This document shows, one piece after another, positions 8,671-16,247 of a stretch of DNA of 64,000 nucleotides. The translations under genes were made by a program, and so were the position numbers. Source of the DNA: an uncultured Candidatus Saccharibacteria bacterium (GTDB taxonomy: Bacteria; Patescibacteriota; Saccharimonadia; Saccharimonadales; Saccharimonadaceae); the NCBI GenBank assembly GCA_947428935.1, contig CANENS010000002.1, positions 35,590-99,589 on the forward strand, written 5' to 3'. Every line of letters starts with the position of its first letter. The first letter of the stretch is position 1. The notes below the pieces were generated by a model. The model made no database searches. It worked only from the letters and a program-made list of their open reading frames with translations, and was not told where the DNA came from.

Positions 8671-8868
8671 TTATTTGGCTCCTAATGCATTTTTGACGTT
8701 TTTAGCAATTTTGCCGTTGATCGATGCGGCAGTATTAATTTTACGTTTGCGTGATTTGGATTTCTTAGCCAGAATATGGTTTCCAAAAGCGTGTTCGCGC
8801 ATAAGTTTGCCGGAAGCGGTGATTTTGACGCGTTTAGCGGTGCCTTTGTGAGTTTTTAGCTTAGGCAT
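8671..8868 (-). CDS. rpmI: 50S ribosomal protein L35
   Basis: 65 aa, highly basic. MPKLKTHKGTAKRVKITASGK and the following HAFGNHILAKKSKSRKRK are diagnostic for L35. It lies upstream of rplT with one base between them and downstream of infC, the conserved IF-3/L35/L20 order. Confidence 0.96.
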   Translation of the reverse strand: MPKLKTHKGTAKRVKITASGKLMREHAFGNHILAKKSKSRKRKINTAASINGKIAKNVKNALGAK

Positions 8869-9082
8869 ATTTTTCCTTTAGTTTAATTAAGATTAATATT
8901 GTGCCGTATTGACTGAACGGCTAAAAGTGCGATCAACTAGCCTAGAAAGTAGGAAAATGAAAATACTTTTTTCGTGCTGGGCTGATTTTTTATGGTGCAG
9001 ATGGCTTTAAAACTAGAATTTTTGATTGCGTACCTGAGCTTAATTTAATCGTACTAGGGAGACGGTACGAAGGTTAACGTGT

Positions 9083-9610
9083 TTAGGTTTTGCGCCGGAC
9101 GCTGACGGAGAGATTCCGCCCTGCGAATTGCGGTTTGCCTTCCACGATTATCTCGTTATTTTCGGAGATTAGTGTAACGACTTTGTCTAGCATCGTTTGC
9201 CCTAACTCTTTGTGCGCCATTTCTCGCCCACGGAAAATGATCATAATTTTGACACGATCTCCGTCTTCGAGAAAACTTCTAATTTTACGTACTTTGATTT
9301 GTAGATCGTTGTCACTGATTTTGAGGCCGACTTTCATCGTCTTGAGCTCGGATTGTTTTTCGCGGGCTTTTTTACGATTTTTAGCCTCTTCTTTCATCTT
9401 TTGGTATTGATATTTTCCCCAATCAATGATTTTAACGACTGGCGGATCTGCGTTACCTGCAATCTCAACCAAATCTACACCTTGTTCTTTAGCGATTTTT
9501 TGGGCTTCCCGACTCGACATAATGCCAAGTTGCTCTCCATTAGTTCCTATTACGCGGACAGATGAGTAGCGAATTTCGCCGTTGATTTTCGTGTGCGTTG
9601 TTTTACTAAT
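9083..9610 (-). CDS. infC: Translation initiation factor IF-3, ATT start
   Basis: An internal ATG at 9520 would give only 145 aa and lose the conserved N-terminus. Reading 30 codons further upstream in frame gives SKTTHTKINGEIRYSS and VRVIGTNGEQLGIM, the standard IF-3 N-domain. The only plausible start is ATT at 9610-9608, preceded by an AAAGGAA Shine-Dalgarno about 8 nt away. Total 175 aa, the usual length. AUU start codons on infC are known from Escherichia coli, where IF-3 rejects them and so limits its own synthesis. The C-terminal domain (VKIMIIFRGREMAHKELG) binds the 30S subunit. Confidence 0.93.
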   Translation of the reverse strand: MSKTTHTKINGEIRYSSVRVIGTNGEQLGIMSSREAQKIAKEQGVDLVEIAGNADPPVVKIIDWGKYQYQKMKEEAKNRKKAREKQSELKTMKVGLKISDNDLQIKVRKIRSFLEDGDRVKIMIIFRGREMAHKELGQTMLDKVVTLISENNEIIVEGKPQFAGRNLSVSVRRKT

Positions 9611-9650
9611 GAGTGGATTCCTTTCGCTTTAATTTAAGTACTACACTATC

Positions 9651-9678
9651 ATTTTAACAAATTTTTAGATAATGACAA
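9651..9678 (-). promoter_or_regulatory. infC operon promoter
   Basis: On the minus strand TTGTCA (9678-9673), a 16-bp spacer and TAAAAT (9656-9651) precede infC by about 40 nt. Confidence 0.65.
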
Positions 9679-9862
9679 GGGTTTTTCTCTGTTATTTTTT
9701 ACTATAAATCACCCACTCTTATTATTTATTGTTAAAAATAATCAGTGAAGAAAGTTTGGTTTAGTTGAGGAGTGAGATATTGGAGTGTTTTACTGATTTT
9801 TGGTTCTAGAATTATGATTGTTCGTTAAATAAAATATGTGAACAACGTGGTAAAATTTGTAT

Positions 9863-11494
9863 TCAATGTAGTTGGTTACGCATCGCTAATGCTTCAGAAA
9901 TGTGTTCAGTCTTCACCCCTGTAGAATGATCTAAATCTGCAATTGTTTGAGCAACTTTGATTACTTTGAAATAGCTGCGAGCAGATAGCTTGAGCTTCTT
10001 CGCAGCTTGCAATAATAGCATTTTGGCGTCTGAATCGATACGAATATATTGATTGATTTCGTGTGATGAGAGTGAACCGTTAAAGCGTTTTTCGCTGTGA
10101 AAACGCTGGTTTTGAATTTTTATCACTTCTGTTATAGTATTTTTGACAATGGAATGTTCACAGGATTCTGAAGAATCCGGTGTTGCAGTGTCGCTTGGCT
10201 TTATTTTTGCCTCTGTTTCAGTTTTTTTGACAATAGGCTTTGTCGGAGCTTTGGTGGCTAAGTTGTCTATTTCGACTGGCTCCACGTTAATAATGAGATC
10301 GATCCGGTCGAGGATCGGGCCGGAGATTTTTCGTTGATAATGCTCGATTTGAGTAGTGCTGCACTTGCAGGCATGTTGCGTGGAGCCTAAATAGCCGCAT
10401 GGGCAGGGGTTCATAGTGGCGATTAACATAAAATCGGCTGGATAAGTGAGGCGTTGTTTTGCCCGTATAACCGTGACTTTTTTGTCTTCTAGTGGCTGAC
10501 GGAGAGCCTCGAGGACATGACGGGGAAATTCTGGGAGTTCGTCAAGAAAAAGTACGCCGCGGTGGGCAAGAGAAATTTCACCAATAGTTTGATTAGCGCC
10601 ACCGATCATGGCAGCGAGACTAGCGGTGTGATGGGGTGCGCGAAAGGGGCGTTCAGTACAAGATTGGCCAGCGGTGGAAGCGAGGGCGTGGATTTTTGTA
10701 ATTTCTAGTTTCTCCGAGGCGCTGGGCGGGGGCAGAAGGTTGGCCGCAGTATGGGCCAGCAGGGTTTTTCCAGAACCTGGAGGGCCAGAGAGTAACAGGT
10801 TGTGGCGCCCGGCTAAGGCGACGATTAGGGCGCGTTTTGCTAAAGCTTGCCCCTTGATGTCGTCTAAAGTGGGCTGGTTTGAGTCTTCCAGGGTTACAGT
10901 TTCTTTGACCACTGTTTCTGTATTTTTGACATAATAAAGGGTCGGATCTTTTGATACCTCTGCAGCAGATTGAGTTTCGGTGTATTCGCCGATTAGCCGC
11001 AAAAATAGTTCTCGGAAGTTACGGATGCCGATGATTTCGATATTATCGATTAGTCGTGCTTGAACGGCGTTTTCTAGGGGCAGATAAACTTTTTTAAACC
11101 CGGAATTCTTGGCGGTTTCGACGATATTGATAATACCGCGTACTGGCTTGGCAAGGCCGTCTAGAGAGAGCTCGCCAACGAAGAGGGAGTTTATGAGGTG
11201 TTTTGATTGGAGCTGTTTAGATAAAACTAGAATAGCGAGCGCAATCGGAATATCTAGATGTGAGCCGTCTTTCATGAGCTCGGCGGGAGCAAGGTTGATG
11301 GTGGCTTTTTTGCTAGGAAACGAGAAACCGGAATTAGTGATGGCCGAACGCACTCGTTCTCGTGACTCGGAAATGGTTTTATTGGCCATACCAACGATAT
11401 TGAAGGCGGGTAAGCCGTTACTGAGGTCGCCTTCGACCTCGATCAGTCGACCTCCGTAGCCATAGGGAATGGCGGAATATATTTTTGCAATCAT
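9863..11494 (-). CDS. comM: Mg-chelatase-like ATPase ComM/YifB
   Basis: 543 aa. The N-terminal LonC-like domain begins MIAKIYSAIPYGYGG, with PAFNIVGMANKTISESRERV and INLAPAELMKDG. It is followed by the AAA+ core: Walker A GPPGSGKTLLAHT and Walker B GVLFLDELPEFPR, with MNPCPCGYLG, a zinc-like motif of the family. The C-terminal domain has LSARSYFKVIKVAQTIADL. ComM is a hexameric helicase that promotes branch migration during natural transformation. Inside the coding region, three segments (IVKNTITE, IVKKTETE, YVKNTETVVKE) come from copies of a short DNA repeat that also occurs outside the gene (family C). Confidence 0.93.
   Translation of the reverse strand: MIAKIYSAIPYGYGGRLIEVEGDLSNGLPAFNIVGMANKTISESRERVRSAITNSGFSFPSKKATINLAPAELMKDGSHLDIPIALAILVLSKQLQSKHLINSLFVGELSLDGLAKPVRGIINIVETAKNSGFKKVYLPLENAVQARLIDNIEIIGIRNFRELFLRLIGEYTETQSAAEVSKDPTLYYVKNTETVVKETVTLEDSNQPTLDDIKGQALAKRALIVALAGRHNLLLSGPPGSGKTLLAHTAANLLPPPSASEKLEITKIHALASTAGQSCTERPFRAPHHTASLAAMIGGANQTIGEISLAHRGVLFLDELPEFPRHVLEALRQPLEDKKVTVIRAKQRLTYPADFMLIATMNPCPCGYLGSTQHACKCSTTQIEHYQRKISGPILDRIDLIINVEPVEIDNLATKAPTKPIVKKTETEAKIKPSDTATPDSSESCEHSIVKNTITEVIKIQNQRFHSEKRFNGSLSSHEINQYIRIDSDAKMLLLQAAKKLKLSARSYFKVIKVAQTIADLDHSTGVKTEHISEALAMRNQLH
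10127..10933. repeat. Family C repeats (CTGTT-N-AGTATTTTTGACAATG) inside comM
   Basis: Near 10127-10152, 10212-10232 and 10915-10933 the plus strand repeats a string close to CTGTTTTAGTATTTTTGAC. Four related copies lie outside the gene (11569, 11650, 15066, 15159). Inside comM they are translated as near-identical I/Y-V-K-N/K-T-x-T/E peptides in linkers between domains. Confidence 0.65.
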
Positions 11495-11568
11495 AGCTTC
11501 AGGGTAGCATCATTTTTGTAAAAATTACAACCCTTAGGTTCAAAAAAAAGACTGAGGGAGTTTTTGCT

Positions 11569-11675
11569 GCTGTTCATGTATTTTTGACAATGGAGTATTT
11601 GGTGGGCTTCGGAAATAGAGAGCAAGACGGGCGTTTAATTTTGTTTTACCTCTGTTTTAGTATTTTTGACAATGC
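11569..11675. repeat. Two intergenic family C repeats upstream of comM
   Basis: CTGTTCATGTATTTTTGACA near 11569-11590 and CTGTTTTAGTATTTTTGACA near 11652-11673 lie between comM and tmRNA, on the same strand as the copies inside comM. Function unknown. Confidence 0.65.
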
Positions 11676-11705
11676 GTACTCAAAGAGAGGGATATAATAA
11701 AAATC

Positions 11706-11734
11706 TTGTTTATGGATCTTGATTATGGTACAAT
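11706..11734 (+). promoter_or_regulatory. ssrA promoter
   Basis: TTGTTT (11706-11711), a 17-bp spacer and TACAAT (11729-11734) end 10 nt before the tmRNA 5' end. Confidence 0.7.
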
Positions 11735-11744
11735 GAAGGTAGTT

Positions 11745-12101
11745 GGGGCTGACAAAGCTTAGACGGATTATTAACAGACATCAGGCGTGACGAGTGATAC
11801 CGTAAGTATTGAATAAGTGAAAAAACCACTTCGAAGCATGTGCTTTATGCACCTGCGTATGCTTAATTAGATATTTTAAGCTGGTTCGACACCGAGTCTC
11901 CGTAGGTGGCGAATTATTAGATTACGGTGATAGTATAAGTGGAGTTGATTAGTCCCTTGTGCGAATTTTATAATCAGGGCACTTGAAGTTTGGTTGCTTG
12001 CAGCTTCAAGGTTTTGCCGACTTAAAAACAGGCAACTACGCACGTAGAATGGTGTTATGGAGATTTTTCGGACCCGGAGGCAGTATCCGGCAGCTCCACC
12101 A
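11745..12101 (+). ncRNA. ssrA: Transfer-messenger RNA
   Basis: The 5' end GGGGCTG pairs with the 3' end CAGCTCCACCA, and a T-arm-like segment (TTTTCGGACCCGGAGG then CCGG) precedes it, making the tRNA-like domain. Length is 357 nt. The reading frame ending at TAA 11864-11866 gives a tag finishing in HVLYAPAYA, a small hydrophobic end like the usual ALAA degron. tmRNA frees stalled ribosomes and tags the nascent peptide for proteolysis. Tag assignment is inference; the RNA identity is well supported. Confidence 0.85.
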
Positions 12102-12275
12102 ATTTAATCAGAACTATATATCGCTTGGCGGTATATTTTTTTGTGATGGTTATTATTCTCGTCGACGCACGGTGCTAAAAAATGGCTAATTGGCATAATT
12201 TATATGCAGCCAAAATTCGAAATTTGCCTGTGGAAAACTCTTAAAAAAATTTATAAAAAAAGTATTCAAAAACTA

Positions 12276-12304
12276 TTGACGCTAACGTTTTTTTGGATTA
12301 TTAT
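12276..12304 (+). promoter_or_regulatory. Promoter of small RNA
   Basis: TTGACG (12276-12281), a 17-bp spacer and TATTAT (12299-12304). Confidence 0.65.
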
Positions 12305-12310
12305 AGAGAT

Positions 12311-12440
12311 AGCTTTTGAATAAAAATGTTATACAGACTAAATCAAAAGCCAAAAACAAAAAACAGAACCTTAGCCAAAAAATAACTCCACACTCTACAG
12401 AAGACCGGTTTTCCTCGCAGTTACCGGTCTTCTTTCTTGT
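12311..12440 (+). ncRNA. Candidate small RNA with intrinsic terminator
   Basis: About 130 nt between a good promoter and a terminator. The body is A-rich and unstructured (AAATCAAAAGCCAAAAAC). It ends in AGAAGACCGG pairing with CCGGTCTTCT, followed by TTCTT. No ORF or ribosome-binding site. The start of the long transcript at 12788 shares an AAATCAAAAAC string with it. The A-rich single-stranded body with a terminal hairpin resembles regulatory sRNAs. Confidence 0.5.
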
Positions 12441-12507
12441 TAAGAAATGAACAACTGTGATTAAAAAGCACTATGATGTTGCAAAATGGTTGTGGTATGT
12501 GAAAAAC

Positions 12508-12550
12508 AGGGAAAAGCCTGTGTTGTGAAAAATACAACACAGGCTTTTCT
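12508..12550. terminator. Bidirectional terminator-like hairpin containing a family B palindrome
   Basis: AAAAGCCTGTGTTGT and ACAACACAGGCTTTT form a 15-bp stem. The centre is the GTTGT palindrome copy 1, so an operator-like site is embedded in a terminator-like hairpin. Confidence 0.55.
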
Positions 12551-12733
12551 AATAGTGAATAATTAGGGGAAGGAAGCGTTTATGATTACATGTTTTAATG
12601 TTGTGAACTTTACAACATTTTTCGTTGACTAAGGAGATAAATACAGTGTTATTTTAGTTCGTTGTAGAATTTACAACATAATATATATCGTAAATAACAG
12701 AGGCAATTTGAATACTGTTGTAGAAAATACAAC
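12522..12733. repeat. Family B: four 17-bp palindromes GTTGTRNANNNTACAAC
   Basis: Copies at 12522-12538, 12600-12616, 12661-12677 and 12717-12733 share GTTGTRRAN-N3-TACAAC. The last one ends 20 bp before the -35 box of the promoter at 12753. Regular placement before a promoter suggests binding sites for one dimeric regulator. Confidence 0.75.
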
Positions 12734-12752
12734 ATTTTCTAAGAAAAAAGCC

Positions 12753-12781
12753 TTGTATTTTTAGCATAAGCGTGCTATGAT
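12753..12781 (+). promoter_or_regulatory. Promoter of long non-coding region, R-type spacer
   Basis: TTGTAT (12753-12758), a 17-bp spacer TTTTAGCATAAGCGTGC and TATGAT (12776-12781). The spacer is almost identical to that of the R1 promoter at 38754-38782, which is unexpected because spacers are usually not conserved. Confidence 0.7.
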
Positions 12782-12787
12782 GAAGAC

Positions 12788-14365
12788 AGTCCAAATCAAA
12801 AACAAACACGGACCATAAAAAAGTACTTTACAAATTAGTTTAATGATCAAGCGGTATCCACAAGCGAAAAGGTAATTTCTAGCCATAAATTACAATTGAG
12901 GAATTACCTAAAGCTTGCGGAGACCTTGAGCGTTTTCCAATTGGGTTAGTATTGACGAGATGTTAGTATTGGATCCAGAAGCTACTAGGAAATTTTTCTA
13001 GAGACGTTTCGTAAAGGAGTTCGACTAAATATGTTTGATAGACTGACAGTTCGTTGAGAACAAGCAGTGTTTTTGAATAATATGAGGTAGGATTTCAGGA
13101 GCATGTATAGAGAAGAATTTCGATCGGGGGATGTCGGCTTTATTGGTACGAGATAATAACTTTGTTGATAGGCGAATCATATCCCGCGACAGTGGTTTAG
13201 CTGTAGGCAGCAGCGAAAGTCTATCATATTAGGGAACTTGAATTTATCTTTCGAGATAAACTCAGTTTACTAGGTTAATGATTGTGCTAAAGGGAAGCAG
13301 GAAGATTTATAGCAATATAAGATCGACCGGAAACTCGTAATCTGAGATGCTGGACTAATGCTATCCTTGTTGGTAGCTGAGGTTTGGAATCGACGAATAC
13401 TACTGGAAAGTTGATAGAAGTCTATGAATAAGTAAGGTGGGATTCTCTAAGATTGCAAAAGTCGATAAGATGGAAGGAAATAGCTATTGTTTGATTGTAA
13501 GAATCTATCGATCGGGCGTTCAAACAGGAAACTGAGGGGCGCGAAGATGCCGGATGGAGTCTAAACATATTCACTTTGGTGATTCAGAGGTGATTTTGGG
13601 GCGTGAGTCTTAGAAGAATCAATGGAGTCGAGGGCAGGAAACTGTTGGAGAGATATGGTTAGTGTTCGGTGAGCGTGGAAACAAAGTTTCGGACGTCAAG
13701 ATAGTAGTTCAAGTCGAAGTTGAGGATTTTATCCTTAACCAGGCGTTTTTGCAAGAGATAACTATGGAGAATTATACCAACGATATAGCTGGAAAGTTTA
13801 AGGATAAACAGGGAAGGACCATTTTTGAAGAATTTCTTGTACCGTGAGCGAAAGTATTAGTGTTTTGCGAGTTAGCACATTTTGATATCAGAACGAGCAA
13901 ACGAAGAAGCTAATGCTTGACTGTGCCCCACAAAAAGTGGAGCGGTCAATAAACTTAACAGAGGGTGGGTAAAGTTGTGGCCCAAAGTAATCTGTATTGT
14001 TCGCCAGATAACTTGCCCATTCTCTCTATGGGGAGAAGAGCGGAGATGCTAGGATCCCCTTTGCCTGATAAGGTGGCTTTTTTGAGCGACTTTACTAAGG
14101 CTTCGTGATAAGATTTTAGATGCTGAACCCTTCGGGGCTTGGCGTCTAAAATCCGTCTTGTTGAATCAGGGGAAGATGATATGCGCCGGAGAGGCGACGC
14201 AGAAATTAGTGACCTTTGTATTTATATCTGTGACCGGGTGCGATTCCAGTGGCTTTGCCAGACGGAGTTGTTGTTCAAACACTAAAAAGTGATGAGAGCG
14301 ATGTGAAAGGCAGATTAGCTTTTCACATGACCCGGGAGGGGAAGACCCCGATTCTATCAACTGCG
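12788..14365 (+). ncRNA. Candidate large structured non-coding RNA
   Basis: No convincing ORF over ~1.6 kb, yet many local hairpins are visible. Examples are AGGTAATT with AATTACCT flanked by CAAGC with GCTTG near 12855-12915, TTTATC-TTTCGA-GATAAA near 13243, and GCTATCC with GGTAGC near 13362. TTTTAGATGC pairs with GCGTCTAAAA around a CCC-TTCG-GGG tip at 14114-14151, and ATGTGAAAGGC pairs with GCTTTTCACAT near 14300-14330. Frequent UUCG- and GAAA-type tips fit a folded RNA. I do not recognise GOLLD, ROOL, OLE, HEARO or a group I/II intron. The 3' boundary is uncertain. Confidence 0.45.
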
Positions 14366-14648
14366 CAATTCAAAACCTGTAGAAGGGGATGTTTTGCGGG
14401 TTGCAGCTTTGGAAAAAAATCGCGCTAGATTTGTGCTGGAAGGCCGTGGTGGGCAGAGAGGGAAGCGCGAGATGTTAGAGGGGGCGTGACGGTGGGTTGC
14501 GCTGATTCCGGGAAAGCTGAATGGGGTAGGAGTTGACGAGCGTTGGCGACGATGATCGGCAGGCAGTTCCCTGGACTGTATCGGAATTTTTGGTAGAGTG
14601 TGGAGCTCGAGATACAGTTTGGGGATGACGCAGGACGAGATTTTGTGC

Positions 14649-14654
14649 TATAAT
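14649..14654 (+). promoter_or_regulatory. -10 box for leaderless gene at 14661
   Basis: TATAAT in TGTGCTATAAT lies 6 nt before the ATG at 14661. Confidence 0.65.
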
Positions 14655-14660
14655 AAGCTC

Positions 14661-15014
14661 ATGCCTAAACACCTGATTCCAGTTATGAGTACTTTGGCGG
14701 CAGTAGTGATACTGGCGATGTTGAATTTTACAACTCCGGCGGCGGTGGGTCCGCTCGGGGGTTTGGTTTTTTTTACAATGCTTTATGTCGTAGCGCTGGG
14801 AATATCGACCGCGATCGTGAAGCTGTTTGTGAAGGCTATGGGGCGGCAAATGGGCAAGAAAGAACAACTTTATGCGGCGGTAATCGCTTTCGGTCCGATT
14901 ATGCTTATGCTCGCGCAATCGCTAGGAACTATGAATCCGCTCACCATCGTGTTGACGGTGGTGTTTGTCTTTTTGACCTGTTTTTTGATTAGCAAAAAGA
15001 GCGCGCGGGTGTGA
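14661..15014 (+). CDS. Small multi-pass membrane protein, unknown
   Basis: 117 aa from ATG 14661 (MPKHLIPVMST). A longer ORF from 14598 is rejected because the -10 box would lie inside it. Three or four hydrophobic segments follow: HLIPVMSTLAAVVILAML, GGLVFFTMLYVVALGI, AAVIAFGPIMLMLAQSL and IVLTVVFVFLTCFLI. A basic loop (KLFVKAMGRQMGKKEQ) lies between. I do not recognise the family. It is transcribed on its own as a leaderless message. Confidence 0.6.
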   Translation: MPKHLIPVMSTLAAVVILAMLNFTTPAAVGPLGGLVFFTMLYVVALGISTAIVKLFVKAMGRQMGKKEQLYAAVIAFGPIMLMLAQSLGTMNPLTIVLTVVFVFLTCFLISKKSARV

Positions 15015-15392
15015 ATTAAGACGAAGGCTTTTGGTGCGGCTGATTTTTCCGTAATAGGGTTATGCATATGTATTTTTGACTAGAGAAAACCGTAAGACAT
15101 AAACGTTTTACTGGGTGTGAGTCCAAAAAAAGCTCGATTTTTGGCTTTGTACCTCTGTTTATGTAATTTTGACAGTGGTTATTTGGGGATTTACGAATGA
15201 ATTTTTAGGCGCGATTAAGCTTTTAGTTAAAAATATTATACGCTTGATACGGATTTTTTGGTCGGTAAAGGCTAAAAAAGGGATTAATTGATTATGATTA
15301 AAATGATTGTACAGCTAAAATGGTTAGTTTTGCTAAAAATGATTATTGTTAAAAAATGTGAACGATACGAAAAATTGTGTTAGAATAAGGTT
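15015..15392. other. Intergenic interval with two family C repeats
   Basis: 378 bp, no gene. It contains family C repeats near 15066-15080 and 15159-15178 (the CTGTTTATGTAATTTTGACA variant) and A/T-rich DNA. TAGAAT at 15381-15386 is the likely -10 box of the next gene, whose ATG is 6 nt further. Confidence 0.6.
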
Positions 15393-16241
15393 ATGAATAT
15401 CCAAGGGAAGTTGGCAGCACGTAAAGCGGCGCAGGATTTGACCAAAGAGATCGAACAGGCCACTAGCGCTGCTATTACTCCGGAAATTAAGGCGGTAAAT
15501 ACAGAGAGAACAAAGGCCGCTATCCAGGGTCTAGGCCAGAGTGGACTAAAACAAGTGTCGCTTTCGGAAAAAATGGAAAAAGCTAATCAAGATAGCTCAG
15601 TGGTTGTTTCGCCGGGAAAAATACCCCAGAATGGGGTTGAGGGGCACTTGGAGGGGCCTGTAGGCACTTCGAACGAAAATGTGGGTCCGGACTCCACTAA
15701 AATGTCAGAAGGACTTCTGGTGAGTAATACGGAGCAAGAATGGCTTACGGAGAGCGCTTCTAACACCACTCTGGGCGAAAAGGCGACCATGAGTGCGGAA
15801 ATGGATCAGAATGGGCTTCGAAGTGATTTTGGAGGTTCTGAAGATTATTCTAGGGGTGGCGTTGATTGGAAAGTCGGGAAAGCATCGGAAACGTTTGCTT
15901 TGCCAGGACAGGAACAGATGGTGCAAAGTGGAGCAGAGCAAGAATTGGGGCGGGATGAAGCTGAGTTGTTGCAGGCGCAGAATTTTGTGGGTGAGGAGAG
16001 TCCCGAGCAGGTTCAGGAACGTTTGGCGGAAGACCGTGAGGATTTTGAGCAAGAGTTGAAGGTTGAAACTGGGAGAGCGAAACTGACAGCAAATCAGGAG
16101 CGGTTGACAGATGAAGCGGTAAAACATATTGAGCAAGTGGTTGCGGAGACGGCGGATCGTCCAGGTGAGTTGGAGCGGGCTTGGTTCTTGGGGATGACGA
16201 AGTTTATCAAAAATAGTTATGGCCGTGATTTTGGAGATTGA
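15393..16241 (+). CDS. Acidic soluble protein upstream of secretion ATPase
   Basis: 282 aa, no membrane segment or known motif. The N-terminus (MNIQGKLAARKAAQDLTKEIE) is helical. The middle is a low-complexity, Ser/Gly/Glu-rich linker, and the last ~100 residues (EQVQERLAEDREDFEQELKV to FLGMTKFIKNSYGRDFGD) form a charged helical domain. It ends 6 nt before the VirB4/TraD-like ATPase, so it is probably an operon partner or adaptor. Family not recognised. Start is leaderless (TAGAAT box 6 nt upstream). Confidence 0.6.
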   Translation: MNIQGKLAARKAAQDLTKEIEQATSAAITPEIKAVNTERTKAAIQGLGQSGLKQVSLSEKMEKANQDSSVVVSPGKIPQNGVEGHLEGPVGTSNENVGPDSTKMSEGLLVSNTEQEWLTESASNTTLGEKATMSAEMDQNGLRSDFGGSEDYSRGGVDWKVGKASETFALPGQEQMVQSGAEQELGRDEAELLQAQNFVGEESPEQVQERLAEDREDFEQELKVETGRAKLTANQERLTDEAVKHIEQVVAETADRPGELERAWFLGMTKFIKNSYGRDFGD

Positions 16242-16247
16242 AATTAG

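Larger units (their letters stand above)
12102..14648. other. 2.5-kb stretch without protein genes
   Basis: Between tmRNA and the next membrane-protein gene there is no ORF with coding character. It contains a small RNA with promoter and terminator, four GTTGT palindromes, and a promoter followed by a long hairpin-rich region; these are listed separately. Such a gap is striking in a compact genome. Confidence 0.8.

Noticed and set aside
9083..9520. IF-3 starting at ATG 9520
   Set aside because: Would lack the conserved N-domain segment encoded directly upstream in frame.
13662..13847. 61-codon ORF inside the long non-coding region
   Set aside because: No ribosome-binding site and it overlaps local hairpins; kept only as a faint possibility.
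12788..14365. Group I or group II intron
   Set aside because: No domain V-like hairpin, no intron-encoded protein and no interrupted host gene.
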